64,000 nt of DNA from Neonectria sp. B-13 (taxonomy: Eukaryota; Ascomycota; Sordariomycetes; Hypocreales; Nectriaceae): positions 761,315 to 825,314 of the forward strand of contig NOKP01000031.1 in assembly GCA_002682825.1 (NCBI GenBank). Reading direction: 5' to 3'. A program made the translations under genes and the position numbers. The notes below the pieces were generated by a model. The model saw nothing but the letters and a program-made list of their open reading frames with translations, had not been told where the DNA came from and made no database searches. Below, in pieces: positions 19,373 through 30,333 of this stretch. Position 1 is the first letter of the stretch. Every line of letters begins with the position of its first letter.

Positions 19373-21326
19373 TCAATGGTTCATTGCTTTCTCTCTTCTG
19401 CAGTGGCTCGGTGCCATCTACGAGCTCTTTTTGCGACGACATCTTGCCTTACTTTCTCCTCTTGAGAGCCATACTTTCGAAGTTGTCCGCGCTTTTAGAT
19501 AGCACAGTGGTAACTAAATCAAAATGTGATCAAGTTCCAGGAGCCTCCTGAAATGAGTCCTTGAGCTGACCGCGAAATTAAAAGACATTACGAGGTATAG
19601 AATATCTGCGGCTGAAGGGGCAATCACTGACGACCGACGGAGATATATTTGGACAGAAAGAAAACCTGACAGTGTATCTAGAAACTCTTCAGTCCTTTCG
19701 AGTTGATGTTGGAAACCAAATCCTAGTGTAACATTTTTTATTTGAAGTACCCGTGACGAAGACCGTAATACGAAGTGCGCATAAGAAGAGTTGGTTAGTA
19801 GGCCCAGTCTGAATACCACAATCCGCTGCCATCATGAAGCTATTGTCAAGGCCAATTAAAAGACAAAATAGATGATCATATATTGAGGCGCCGTGATGTG
19901 TAAAGAAGAAAGGTCAAGTGGTTACGACGGATAGACGCATTCGGCTTCCCCAGAAGGGTTCGACTTCTAGAACCCCTGGTGAAGATGAGAACCTTACGGT
20001 TGCGAGACATGATTTTATTTTTACTCTACACTCGCACTCAGTTTCAGGGGTTTCAAGATACGCTACACCCGAGACGCCCCATCCCACCGCAACCCCACTA
20101 ACCAGTCAAGACCAAGCTAGAGTTGACGGGTCGTGTATCTCTTGCATCTACTCTTTCGAGGATTGCTAACAAATCATTGACATCGATAATGTTGATGCTG
20201 ACTATTTTACCTGGTTTGAGACGAGCTGGTTAACGGAGGAAGGGGGCTAACGCCGGACCGTACCATACACGATTAAGAGCTTCGCGATCAGCACAGTGGA
20301 GAGCTATAATAGGGGGTATGGGGGATCTGACACGTGGCTGTACAAGGGATGGGGAGCTTCACCAAGGCTTCTTCGTGGACTTTCGCCCCTCGTCGTAGGT
20401 TTGGCAGGGTCCGCTAAGAACTATCAAGAAACCCCACTCCTCTATAGCCTATTGCTCCGCTCTCAGTTGGCCGCAGCAGCTAAACGACGACTAACCTTCA
20501 ACTCTAAATCCTTTTAATATTTATCTCTTAAATACTCCCGTATTCTTTTAAGACTCGCGCCTACAAACCGGCACGTTAACGCAGTCATACTACTCTCCAA
20601 AACAAATATACAGCGGACTACAATCAATTCTAATTGCCAGCTAATCCATGTCTTATAAACATAGAAAAAACTCCCTACATAAATAGTATTGCAGGAAACT
20701 AGCAGACGCAAGGCACAGATGTCAGCAGGGACATTCAAATATAAGGCGTACGGGGCGCGAACCTTGGTCCTTGGGTTTATAGGTGGAGCCAGAGGGTCGG
20801 CTAGAGTTGGGTTGTAAGGTTGGCAGTGGTACGGCTTGCCAGGGGGCATTAAGTGTCGAAAAGGGTATGAATCTACCGCGAATTCAACCGAAAACGGACA
20901 GTTTACCCTCTATAATAATATACTCCTGATAAGACAGAACAATTAAGAGTCAGGTGGAAACACTGCAGGGAGCAGGATGCAAGCAGTTGCAAGTGAATGC
21001 AGACAAGAAATCTATTGCAAGTAGATTACCCTGCCATGTTTCCTCTAGGGACCATTTATCTACCGTCTTTGACATTCTATCCACCAACGTTCTTGCGGCG
21101 GAGTAGAGAGACCAGAGACTTGTCCTCGAGCGTACAGAGAAATAGAAAAGAAGCCGAACCATATGAACAATGGATCATCCAGGGCCTCAGGAATAGATCA
21201 CGTGGTCCTTTCTCCCCGGCTATCCTAGGATCGCCAGACTCGCCATCCTTCTCGGACTTGTTCAAGTTGGCCAGACCAGTTGACAAGAAATTGAGGTCAG
21301 GCAAAGCCGAGAGGTTCGCGAGCCGT
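19373..21326. other. About 2 kb without a supported gene
   Basis: Scattered short frames only. A (TA)n tract lies just upstream, inside the tubulin relic. No transposase, RNA gene or conserved domain was recognised here. Confidence 0.5.
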
Positions 21327-22043
21327 TTAGATAGGAGTAACGTCAACCCAGAAGCGAGTGTCGTCAGACTTGTACTTGGGGTCAGAGTCGATCTGGCTCT
21401 GGATCCACTCGACAGACTCCCGATAGAATTTGATGTCTTTGGTGTCGGGGTTGTCCAAGCCGGTAGCACCATTACGGTGCCCAGCGAACCACTTCTGGTA
21501 GCCATAGTAATTCTGGCAGTCCCATCGGGAGGCGACATCCGCATAAATGTCAGAGCTGCGAATTGTTAGAGGTGTATCTCAGGCACTGGATAGCTGACTG
21601 CTACTTACTTCAGCTTAGCACCATTGTTCCACTGATCTTCGCTCTGGCCTTTGAATCCAGCGCGAGAGGCGCAGACGCGGAGCATACCCCAGTTAACCTT
21701 AAACACACCGAAGTTGGCAGCGTCACGAGTCTTGCCATCACCTAGGAATAGTATTAGTAAGGCGCCGATCGTGATAGAAGACTGAAATGCGGAGAAGAGG
21801 GTTTGAAGGCATCGCGCAAATTCCAGAAATATCCGAGTTGCTTCACTCACCATACTTGTAGCTGGTTTGCATGTGCTCATCCTCAAGCATAGCAATGGCG
21901 AGATCCAGAGTGTTTCCACCAGCGTTCAAAATGGCTTGCTTACGGGCGCCCAGGCCAAGAATGGTGGAATGGCCACGATCTCCAGGGGCGGCCATGGCAA
22001 CAGCGGCCAGGTAGAAAACGGTGAATACATTGGTTAAATGCAT
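21327..22043 (-). CDS. Secreted GH134-like endo-beta-1,4-mannanase
   Basis: Three exons, 22043-21851, 21741-21609 and 21555-21327, give 184 aa with clean GT/AG borders. A signal peptide of about 18 residues (VFYLAAVAMA) is followed by a compact domain with GARKQAILNAG, AIAMLEDEHM, YGDGKTRDAANFGVFKVNWG, NYYGYQKWFAGHRNG and SDDTRFWVDVTPI. Size and pattern resemble fungal GH134 enzymes, which have a lysozyme-like fold and cut mannan by inversion using a Glu and an Asp about a dozen residues apart. The acidic residues of the LEDE and DGKTRD segments are the candidates. The product would act outside the cell on plant or fungal mannan. The GH134 label is from memory of the family; a different lysozyme-like secreted family is the alternative. 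Confidence 0.7.
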
Positions 22044-22174
22044 GGCGAACTAGTGATGGAAGCCGGTGGTGTTGCGGAAATGGAAGAGAATATTGCGTAG
22101 AGGTGGTGAAGACTCTTATGCTGATTGCTGTGATGGCTGGTGGTGAGAGAGACTTGGACCACGGCAGAAGATAT

Positions 22175-22182
22175 CTTATATA
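22175..22182 (-). promoter_or_regulatory. TATA-like box of the GH134-like gene
   Basis: TATATAAG on the minus strand, about 130 bp upstream of the start codon at 22043. This is a reasonable distance for a strongly inducible secreted-enzyme gene. Assigned by position only. Confidence 0.35.
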
Positions 22183-23714
22183 GCAGCTCAGGGCTTTTTT
22201 GATGATTGCGAGACAGGGACATTTCGAAAACGTCGGCATGGTCCCTGTGCGCCACGGTCCACGGACAGACATCCTCCGAACTCGATGCAGGTATAGTCCA
22301 TTTGTGATCCTTGAACTTAGTCACGAGCTAATGCGACTGGCAGGGATAATTGTGTGAAGGAGCCTCTGGAGGGTTTAGCAGCCCACCTCCTCCAACTAGG
22401 ATTTTCTTGTTTCTGGGGTCATGGCTATAGTTTGTCTAGACCAAATGAGAGGAGTTTCTTCCAAGAGTACGAGGGAGCTGGATCTGTGGCAATGGAAGCC
22501 GATTGCGCCAGAATTGCCATTTACTCGGAACTGGGTCATGATGCGAGCGGGGGACACCGTTCCCTACACCTGAGGGTTGCCGGTAAATGGGTGATGGAAA
22601 GGACGGGTCATAATCTTTGGTAGATTTAGATCATCTACTCCCCTCTCAAGATGATGGCTTGGAAAAGGACGGATCTAGAACACCGTTTTCCCGCCCGCGC
22701 TCTCCACGCAATTTACCCTTGTGAAGAGACAAAACCGGGCCTAGCAACGGTTATATTCCAAAGTTACAAGTATCTGATACGGAATAACCTAAGTATTCCA
22801 CTAAAATAGATTAGGTGCATCCGAGGACTTGAAATAGTAGTGTATTCGACAATCACCTTTGTGTAGACGGATGACGAACTCAAAATCATTCTCGGTCCGG
22901 ATGGACCTCACCCGTGACCAATTCTGGCAACGGGTCTCTACCCGATACCTCTGCATGTACTCTTCAAGAAACTACATGCAGGGGTGTCAAGAGAAGGTTG
23001 AGAAATTTCCTGGGTGGGTGGTGGGAGGTGGGGTGATACACCAACTTCTCCGGGTGCTCCGGATACGCTCTATTCGCCGTTAGAACACCCTTGGTAGATT
23101 GGAAGCATTCACGAACCTTTTTGAAGAAATTGGCATTCCCTCCACCCTACAGTTGGACCACAATCTTGACGGCGTTCACCCATTGGCTCACCAGATGGTA
23201 ACAGCAACAGCACTTTGCAGTCGGGTGGAAGCTCTAATAAGATGAGGGTTAAATATGGAGAATAACCACCCTGGGTTGGTGATCAAAGAGGGCAAACAGT
23301 ACTGGCAGTAACAGCCTTGTCAAGCTGCATATTCTCGCTGATTCGATTGGCCTGCTCTGGCTTTGTCTTCTCCATGATGGGGTTAAACTGGGCGGAGTTG
23401 AGGGGTTCAAAGCTCTGGGCACAAACATTTGCTATCCCTTTACTTAATCGTTGATTGTGCAGCTGCGTTCGAGCCCCATCACGTGTGGGAAGGGAACAAA
23501 GGGAATTGTAGGAGAAGAAGGCTCGGGGTTCCCCTCCATTCTGAGCGGCAGGCTACGCTCCAAGACAGACTGGAATGTAGTTCATTCACAGTAACAGATA
23601 TTCTTCTTTTGTTCAATAGGAGCTTGGATGAAGTGAATCAGGAGTGGGATTTTATTTATGCTGGGCCTGCGGCAACTGGCAAAGCTCCCAAAAGAGGGCT
23701 GCCCAAGCCAGGTT
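22183..23714. other. Intergenic region
   Basis: Mostly without coding signature. A short minus-strand open stretch at about 23420-23310 (beginning FEPLNSAQFNP, ending TASTVCPL) has coding-like composition but matches no family I recognise and has no neighbouring exon I can connect. Confidence 0.4.
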
Positions 23715-24422
23715 CTATGGAAATACATGGGTTGAGATTTGCTTTCCACTCTCATCATATCGCTTTGGGATGACGTTCAGAATGCCGTCAATATCCCTGG
23801 GTTCGTAATCCAAAACTGAGGCGCCTTGAATGAGCACATCAAGCCCGAAGTTTTCCTTCAACCAGTGGGAAAACATATCCATACCAGCGACCGCGCCACC
23901 GCCTGTCCAAATATTCCCATCTACAACCCACTTCTTATCATTCGTCCACTTGACTTTGGGATAGCGCTGCTGCACCAACTTGTATACCACATTGTTGACG
24001 GTTGCATTCTTTCCGTCCAACACGCCAGTGGATGCCACAACGCAGGCTCCAGTACAGTTAGTGAAGAGAAGCTTTCCGGCTGCAACGTGGCGTCGGATGA
24101 AGTCGGCATGCTTGGGATGCAGCTCAAAGTTGACAGGGTCGGGCCCTCCAACCAAGAGACAGTCCAGTTCGGGGCACTCATCCACCGTCGTGCTGGGCAC
24201 CAGGGTGATGGAGCTCGAGAGTAGGGGGACGGGCTCGAGGGTGATGCCAATGTGGTGAAAGACAAACTCTGGCGCACGAGAAATCGTTTCCTCCGTCACA
24301 GATGTGAAGGGACTCAGCGCTTGTATGTAAGCTTTGCTCGAGGAGTTCAAGAGGTCCGTTGGCCCCAACACGTCGATGGTCTGGTAGTCAAAGAGGAGAC
24401 AACCAAAGTGAATGGGAGCCAT
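23715..24422 (-). CDS. DJ-1/PfpI (class-I glutamine amidotransferase-like) protein
   Basis: An uninterrupted 235-aa frame. The Rossmann-like core begins at IHFGCLLFDYQTIDVLGP. The nucleophile elbow is FTNCTGACVVASTG with Cys123, as in isonitrile-hydratase-like and other PfpI proteins. WTGGGAVAGMDM near residue 193 is the conserved late block. Where many relatives carry a catalytic-type His in an ATTH motif, this protein has ATVNN (Asn143), so it may lack the usual triad. Fungal members have roles in stress, glyoxal or isonitrile metabolism, and none can be chosen here. The neighbouring LaeA-like gene is on the same strand, 929 bp upstream. Confidence 0.85.
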   Translation of the reverse strand: MAPIHFGCLLFDYQTIDVLGPTDLLNSSSKAYIQALSPFTSVTEETISRAPEFVFHHIGITLEPVPLLSSSITLVPSTTVDECPELDCLLVGGPDPVNFELHPKHADFIRRHVAAGKLLFTNCTGACVVASTGVLDGKNATVNNVVYKLVQQRYPKVKWTNDKKWVVDGNIWTGGGAVAGMDMFSHWLKENFGLDVLIQGASVLDYEPRDIDGILNVIPKRYDESGKQISTHVFP

Positions 24423-25350
24423 GTTGAAAGCGTGTTTGTCAACAAACGAATAATGTTCTTGAATACAGAAGATCTAGTCACGAGATTGAAGCTCTCAATA
24501 ATGACCTCGCCTTTGTTTGGGATCATCAGGCAGATCTTGGGTGTCTTATATGAGGATTGAAGTAGGAGGTATCCACAACCTAGACAGGGATGCCATGGAG
24601 CTTCGGTACCATGTTGCCCCGTAGCAATGTACATGTATCCGAGCGGCGTCGGTACTTGACGGGCAAAATATAAGGTAAATGATGAGGGGAAAATAAGTTG
24701 GAAAGAGAAAAAAATCAGCGTTGTTGAATTAAGTACTGTCATCAACTCTGAAAATTAATATATCCAACTGGAAATGTGTGGGCAGTATTGAACAATAGCA
24801 ACCCCCCTGTTTGGAATACCTAAACCAAAATAACAGCCGAAAGTAGTCGGATCTTGCAGTTGAATTCATCCGATCCCGACGGCAATACCCCACAGATCAA
24901 CAGGGGAATCTGATTGACAAGTCCAAGCGAAAACCCTGACTCAGTTTGTGCCCACTATCAATCCTCTCCGTCATCGGCATGATCGGCCCTGTCTTCCCAG
25001 ATCGTCTCTTTCTAAGACATTAAACAAAAACATCTTTCTTTGCGTATAGACAATAGCGCGCTGGTTCGCACTTACGGGTGGCACGGCAGGACATCTTGCC
25101 TTTAACTTCCCGGAGATGAGACAAGAAATCAATGCCAAAACGCAAGATTACATGTGAGGTATTTAAACACTAAGAGTTGTCCCAATCTGAAAATGGCAAA
25201 CTTCACCACACATGGAGACTGTGATTCTCCGCTGCTCACCTCAAGAATGTGAGATTCAAGTGACAGCTTGAAATGTCTTAGCGTTCTCACAAAACTATGC
25301 CTTCCACTCTATTTGAATCACCATGAGGGTTCTCCTCCCATCGCAGAACC
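24423..25350. other. Intergenic region
   Basis: No supported gene. It contains the promoter of the DJ-1-like gene and the 3' flank of the methyltransferase gene. Confidence 0.5.
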
Positions 25351-27036
25351 TCACGAGGCAGGAGGCTTTCGAGCCCAGACGGCCTTTTGCCGAAAGTAGG
25401 CGTGGATCACTTTCGATCGAATTTCCCGTCGGTAGTGAGCGCCAAATACAGCAATCTCCTCCTTAGACCAGCCTAACAAATTTGCAATGAAGGTGAGAGT
25501 GCCTTCAATGTCCTGTAGAATGGCTGCTTGGAAATACTGACCAGCCTCTTTGAGGACGGCATCTTTGGACCATCCGCCGATGGGAACCTAAGGTTCAGGG
25601 CAGTCAATCGTCTGTAGCCTTGAGAATGATAGGTTTAAAGTGAATGCATGGAGACTCACCTTGAGGTTCTCCTCGCTAATGTCCACGAATCCTGCAGCTT
25701 CCATTCCCTTCTTCTGCACATCATCCTCCAGAACGGAAAACGGCCTTCCAAGCTTGCGTCCTCCTTCGAAAAAGATTTTCCCCCACTGGCTCATGGCGCT
25801 GGCATCATGGACAGAACCATCGTCACTGTCAATAACCGGTGAGCCTTCGTAGCTCTCGATATATCCGCCAGGCTTCAGGCATCTATATGCTTGCTTGAAG
25901 AGGTCCGGCCAGTCGACGATGCTTCCGACTAAGAAACGCATGTGGACGTAGTCGAGAGAATTCTCTTCAAAAGTCCACTCCTGCGTGCAGTCATCGATTT
26001 GGCTGATGAATGTTAAGACCAAGACGTTGGTGTTAAGGTCGGGCAGAGGGGTTCTTGATTCTCACAATTCAAGGTTAGCCGGAACCCAGCTTGGTTGAAT
26101 GGGCGAAACGTCAGTGCCAATCACAGTTGTGTTCGGATATTCGTCCGCAAAATCGCTGTGAAGACTGATCAGACGTTTAATTCAGACGAAAAAGGCCAAA
26201 TGCAGGTATACATTGCCCAAATGCCTATCATGAGTTCGTCGTTGTCAGCCTTTGGAACCTGGCACCCAGGACAAATGGTCCTTCATACCTGTTCCTGTTC
26301 CAATGTCGGCAACCTTCTGTGTGTAGTCAAAGAGTCAGTAATCCGGGGCTACGTCTTGAATTCGTACAGGAGACGTACCTGTATATCCTTCTTTAACGGT
26401 GCCTTGTGGAGCTTTCCATCCAACAACAATGTTATGACGTGATGACTACAAAAGCAATGAGTGTGGGTGTCCCCTATCGTGGTATACCACAGACCCCCAA
26501 ACCCAAACTCACTTAATATCCAGCGCCTCATTTGATTGATCATCGTTCGTAACCCTGTCGCTGCATGTCAGTGCTTACAAAGCTCCAGTGACTTCTCAAT
26601 CACAGAGCGCGATGAGATCAGAAAAGATTGCACCAACCAGTACTGGGCATTGCCCTGGTCGCTGTGGTAACTTCTTCCGTTAATCGTTCTATAATGAAGT
26701 ATGGAGGAAGATAGCGATGCGGTGGAGCTGTCATTTTCACCAAACGCTGAGTCGTGGTCTTCCTCATCAGTCTCAGGCTGTTCAGGTCCCATTATTAGTT
26801 AGTTCCGTGCAAACTCTCTCGCCATTTGATATCATCCAGATATGACGCACCTCAGCCAATTGCGTCCAATATTGTGCCGGAAGAAGACCAGCTTCAGGTT
26901 CATCCACTGGCACCGTGGTTGACACGGGTTCCTGGTTGTCTGCCACGGCGGTGGCCGGCTCGGCGTGGCTCTCGGTTGGTGGGGGTTCATTTACTACGTC
27001 GCCGGCGAGCTTCCGTGCAGATTCAGGTTCCGACAT
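25351..27036 (-). CDS. LaeA-like SAM-dependent methyltransferase (nine exons)
   Basis: Exons read on the minus strand: 27036-26851, 26777-26638, 26554-26513, 26445-26379, 26316-26289, 26224-26212, 26155-26066, 26002-25660 and 25587-25351. They join in frame to 381 aa. The N-terminal 60-80 residues are acidic and disordered. Then come [11 protein letters not shown](T/S)[18 protein letters not shown], the SAM motif I built from three exons (DIGTGTGIWAIDFADE), [23 protein letters not shown], the LDYVHMR segment and [10 protein letters not shown]. This order is typical of the fungal LaeA-like and velvet-interacting methyltransferase family, whose best known member regulates secondary metabolism. 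The sixth exon is only 13 nt. Members outside the true LaeA clade are numerous, so a regulatory role is not assured. Confidence 0.85.
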
Positions 27037-27561
27037 TTTGTCAACCAAACCCCAAATTTGAAGGGTGTGCAGGTAGCCAAGATAATACCAAAAACAACGG
27101 CATGAGCTTCGCCATTTGTACAACCAGAGAAGCGGGGTAAGATCATGCCATCTGTTCCTATCTGCAAGATGCCAAGTATCAATGTCGCAGGGGTTGTCAT
27201 CACATGCCCCTGTCTATGTTGCATTTTCCCCCTATCTGAAGTCGTGAAGCTAACCGAGTATCGGTTGCAAAGCTCTGGGGGACCTATCAGTTCGGCTCAA
27301 TTCTTGCCGCCTGAATAGTGAATGTAGACCTGGGTTAAGATAAGGCTCCAGACATTGTTCAGGTGAATTATGAACTATAATTTTTGACCACTTTCTGACT
27401 GAAGGAGGGCGCCTCTATCCTTGGACACCTGCTCGAGGCTCCAGGCTTAACAACGAGCACGCAATACAACATCAAACAAAAACGATTTGATCTAATCATT
27501 AATGATGTGACACATTGGCTACATATTAACTATTGCGAGACAAAGGTAAATTCCATCCTCA
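27037..27561. other. Promoter of the methyltransferase and 3' flank of the PAP2 gene
   Basis: No conserved frame. Minus-strand frames continue past the chosen ATG at 27036, but that ATG begins the coherent N-terminus (MSEPESARK). Confidence 0.4.
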
Positions 27562-28745
27562 TTAGACATAATCCTCCGGTCCCCTAGCTCTACCTCCCAC
27601 AGCTCTTCGGGGAATCGTTGGAGTCATTTGATGGTCGTTGGGACCGTCGTGGTGATGGTCGTTGGGACCGTCGTGGTGATGATGCTTGTCCGTGACATGG
27701 CTACCGCCAAAGCCCCCCCAGCCAGCTTTTCTAGTGAAGACAGCATCGGCCAACTCAGCGCCCTCGACAGCGTACATGAACGGCGAGCCACGGTTCAGGG
27801 GTATATGGTTAAACCTCCAGTCCCATACAGCAGCATACGTCATTCTGTACGACGAGAACGCCATCATTGTGCCAATCACGGCACCAGCTACAACGTCGTA
27901 CCAGTTGTGGAACTTGTCGATGGTCAGGGCACCTCCGATCAGGACAGCGCCAAGAACAGGGGCGTAGACGAGGATGAGTTTCCACATCGCCGGGTGATAG
28001 TTAGAAAAGACCTTGAGCTTTGCGTTAAGATAGAGGTACAGGTAGATGAAGCCGGCAAATGCCGCAGTAGTGTGGCCGCTGGGAAAAGCTTCGAGACTGT
28101 CGTCGATCTGATCAGGATCGCCCGTGCAGATTTCCTTTGTGTAAAATATCTGCTGGAAACCCTTGTGATTGTAGCCCTTGTCGTTGGCCAGGCTGATATC
28201 CGGCTTACAAACATCTAGGAAGTGTGGACGCAGGCCTCCGATAAGCCACTTGACGAAAACCTGAAAGACGGCAGCCGCAATGAGCGAGTACAGTAGACCA
28301 AGAACGGCGTTGTTCACATCCCAGAAGGAGCGGATCCGGATCTGCATGAGAAGGATAATGACGATTGGGATAACGCTGGCCAAGAAGGCGGCGAGCCAGA
28401 TGGGGATGACTTCGTCTCTCAGAGGAAATGCGAAGTCGGGGTAAACAACTTCGCCATCGGAAAAAGTCACAGCAAAGGATCTTGATGGTGCTGGGTGTGC
28501 GTTGTAAACCTGCAAAGGTGGTCAGATGATTGACTGATGGATAGTTCGTTGGAATGACTTACTCCGAGCCCGACCGCGCCCATGAGAGCCATTGTGAGAA
28601 TATCCAGCCAAGTGTGCTTCAGCCACTGTCCGAAACTTGGCCGCGTAGCCATGCTGTACGGTTCATGATGGCGTCTTTTCGACCGAGACACGACTTTTGC
28701 GTTCCCTGGAGCCGCTTGCTCGCTCTTACGATTGAAGAAGCGCAT
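27562..28745 (-). CDS. PAP2-family lipid phosphate phosphatase (diacylglycerol pyrophosphate phosphatase type)
   Basis: Two exons, 28745-28563 and 28509-27562, encode 376 aa. The three PAP2 motifs are present: KWLIGGLRP (about 148-156), PSGHTTA (His about 207) and H-NWYD (His about 262, Asp about 266). About six hydrophobic segments flank them. Such enzymes dephosphorylate phosphatidate, diacylglycerol pyrophosphate and related lipids at membranes. The start MRFFNRKSE is preferred over an upstream ATG (28919) because it leaves a short cytosolic leader before the first membrane segment. The tail is unusual: a His-rich stretch (KHHHHDGPNDHHHDGPNDH) created by two perfect 24-bp repeats, followed by a basic end. 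Confidence 0.9.
27630..27677. repeat. Two perfect 24-bp tandem repeats inside the PAP2 gene
   Basis: The 24-mer gatggtcgttgggaccgtcg plus tggt occurs twice in a row. It encodes an eight-residue His-Asp-Gly-Pro-Asn unit in the C-terminal tail. Because the unit is a multiple of three, copy-number change keeps the frame. Confidence 0.9.
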
Positions 28746-29530
28746 TGTGGTGTTTGTTGATGGGCGTGAACAAAGACGTCCCAGAAGCTGTAAGTAGCTT
28801 CCGAATGTCAATGGACTTCGACGGGGATGGGGTGGGATGAGGTGGTGCGGTTGAGACTGAATCAGCCACAGCAAACAAACTGACAGCCACCGGAATATAA
28901 ATGAAGTTGGTGAAGGCAATCATGATTGTCTAACCCCAGACTCTACGATGGTTGACGTCATCTACTTCCTAGCGTCATAGCCGCTGGGTGTAAAAGAGAA
29001 CTGTGAAACAATGCTACAACGTAGTCGTCCAAGAAATGTCAAACCAAATTTGCTTTGATGCTCTCGGCGCGACGTCATCGAGTCGCTTTTCCCTGGCAGA
29101 AAACGGTTGTTCGGCAGTATCGTGCCGTGCTTGCAAATAGCAATCGGGCACACTACTTTAGCGGGGACGCACCCCACCAAGCGGCTGGTTCCCCTGATGC
29201 CGCCTTGCCGCTTCTAGTAGATCCCTGCCTATTCCCGGAAGTTTTCCACTCTCAGTTCTTGGAAATCAGTTGCTACTCAGGAAGAGATGCCGACGTGTTA
29301 CGTCTTCGAAACGCAATGGTTAGCTGTTTTCAGCAGCTGTACGGAGTAACTGTTTGTTTGACTTTGAGCTGTGCTGTGGCAATTGCGTTTGAAAAGTGGA
29401 CGAATCAGACTGTGGGGTTTGGTCATTTTGAGCTGGGGGAGGATTGAGAAGTTAAACTAAATGAAACGAAAATTCATATAGTTAATACGACGTGGGGCTA
29501 TCAATAACCTCAAGATAGAGTCATGTCAAT
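28746..29530. other. Intergenic region
   Basis: No supported gene. A plus-strand frame at 29055-29447 (130 codons) has no recognisable domain and ordinary amino-acid order, so it is not called. Confidence 0.45.
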
Positions 29531-30125
29531 AGATGGCTACAGGCTGGAATCGAGCTTCAACCCCAGACGGCTGGCCACAACGGCTTGATCGGCACTGCCT
29601 GGGTCCGCCAGCTCATCCTCGCGCAATGTGTTGCCGATACAAATGACTGAGTTTAGCTTGACCATATCCCTGGCTAGCCAGAAGTACTGGCAGTTGCTCG
29701 CTCTACTGGCGTCGATAAATACAAAGCCGAACTGAGGACGCGTTCCGGTCTTAACCTCGCTTTGAAGACGTTTCGGGACATCAACGTCGTCACCATGGAT
29801 AACTTCAATTCGGTCGGATAGTCCCGCGAGTTCGATGTTGTTGCGTGCCACGTCAATGTACCTAGAATTGTATTCGACTGTCGTCAAGTCACAACTGTAA
29901 ATTCTCGCTCGTTATCCAGATGGCCGAGTAGCCGCCAAGCAGGCCAACCTCAAGTGCTCGTGCCACGCCCGCAGCCCAGCGGTGCAGTGCTAGAAGTTTT
30001 CTCTGCGCAGGTGAAAGCGAGTGGCCAGGTAGACCGGCGGCCGTGGCGCCCTTAGTATGTTTTCAAGCACTTTCGCATTGGGCCGCGACGTGGGATGCGA
30101 GTGTGGAAATGTACATGCATCCACA
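29531..30125 (-). pseudogene. CCoAOMT-like O-methyltransferase, decayed
   Basis: Class-I O-methyltransferases transfer methyl from SAM to catechol-type oxygens. On the minus strand, fragments appear in order in different frames. A KVLENIL segment (about 30075) is followed by GLPGHSLSPAQRKLLALH. The SAM motif EVGLLGGYSAIW (about 29930) comes next. After another frame change the VEYNSRYIDVARNNIELAGL core, FVFIDASRASNCQYF and the C-terminal part follow, stopping early at 29537. At least two frame changes and an early stop are visible. The 5' end is adjacent to the MITE candidate at 30139. It is not functional as it stands. Confidence 0.65.
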
Positions 30126-30138
30126 GCGAGCACGCTGA

Positions 30139-30333
30139 TTTACCGTAGCGACTCAACAAAGTCGCCCAGAATCCTTCAACGCTAACGCACCAAATATTCT
30201 CCTCGATTGGTCAGTCATCATCATCACGCTCTAAGCTTAGAACACCTAAACATCATATGGCATACTTAATTGGTCAATTTGCTGCATTAGCGTTGAAGGA
30301 TTCTGGGCGAATTTGTCGAGTCGATACGGTACT
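30139..30333. mobile_element. MITE-like element with long terminal inverted repeats, TA-flanked
   Basis: 30139-30183 and 30289-30333 are 45-bp inverted repeats with three mismatches. The similarity extends about 15 bp further inwards with more differences, leaving a short central part with no coding capacity. The repeats end exactly at TA dinucleotides, as in Tc1/mariner/pogo insertions. It lies beside the decayed O-methyltransferase. No transposase is encoded. Confidence 0.75.

Noticed and set aside
19915..19990. B-box-like GGGTTCGACTTCT suggesting a tRNA
   Set aside because: No matching A box or cloverleaf could be drawn.
24347..24745. 132-codon minus-strand frame upstream of the DJ-1-like gene
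   Set aside because: Partly overlaps the DJ-1 gene and continues into AT-rich upstream sequence without a conserved pattern.
21327..28745. Secondary-metabolite gene cluster around the LaeA-like methyltransferase
   Set aside because: No polyketide, peptide or terpene synthase lies in the window, and the neighbouring genes are not tailoring enzymes as a group.
29055..29447. 130-codon plus-strand frame
   Set aside because: Long for chance but no recognisable motif; it lies in an intergenic region with other unsupported frames.
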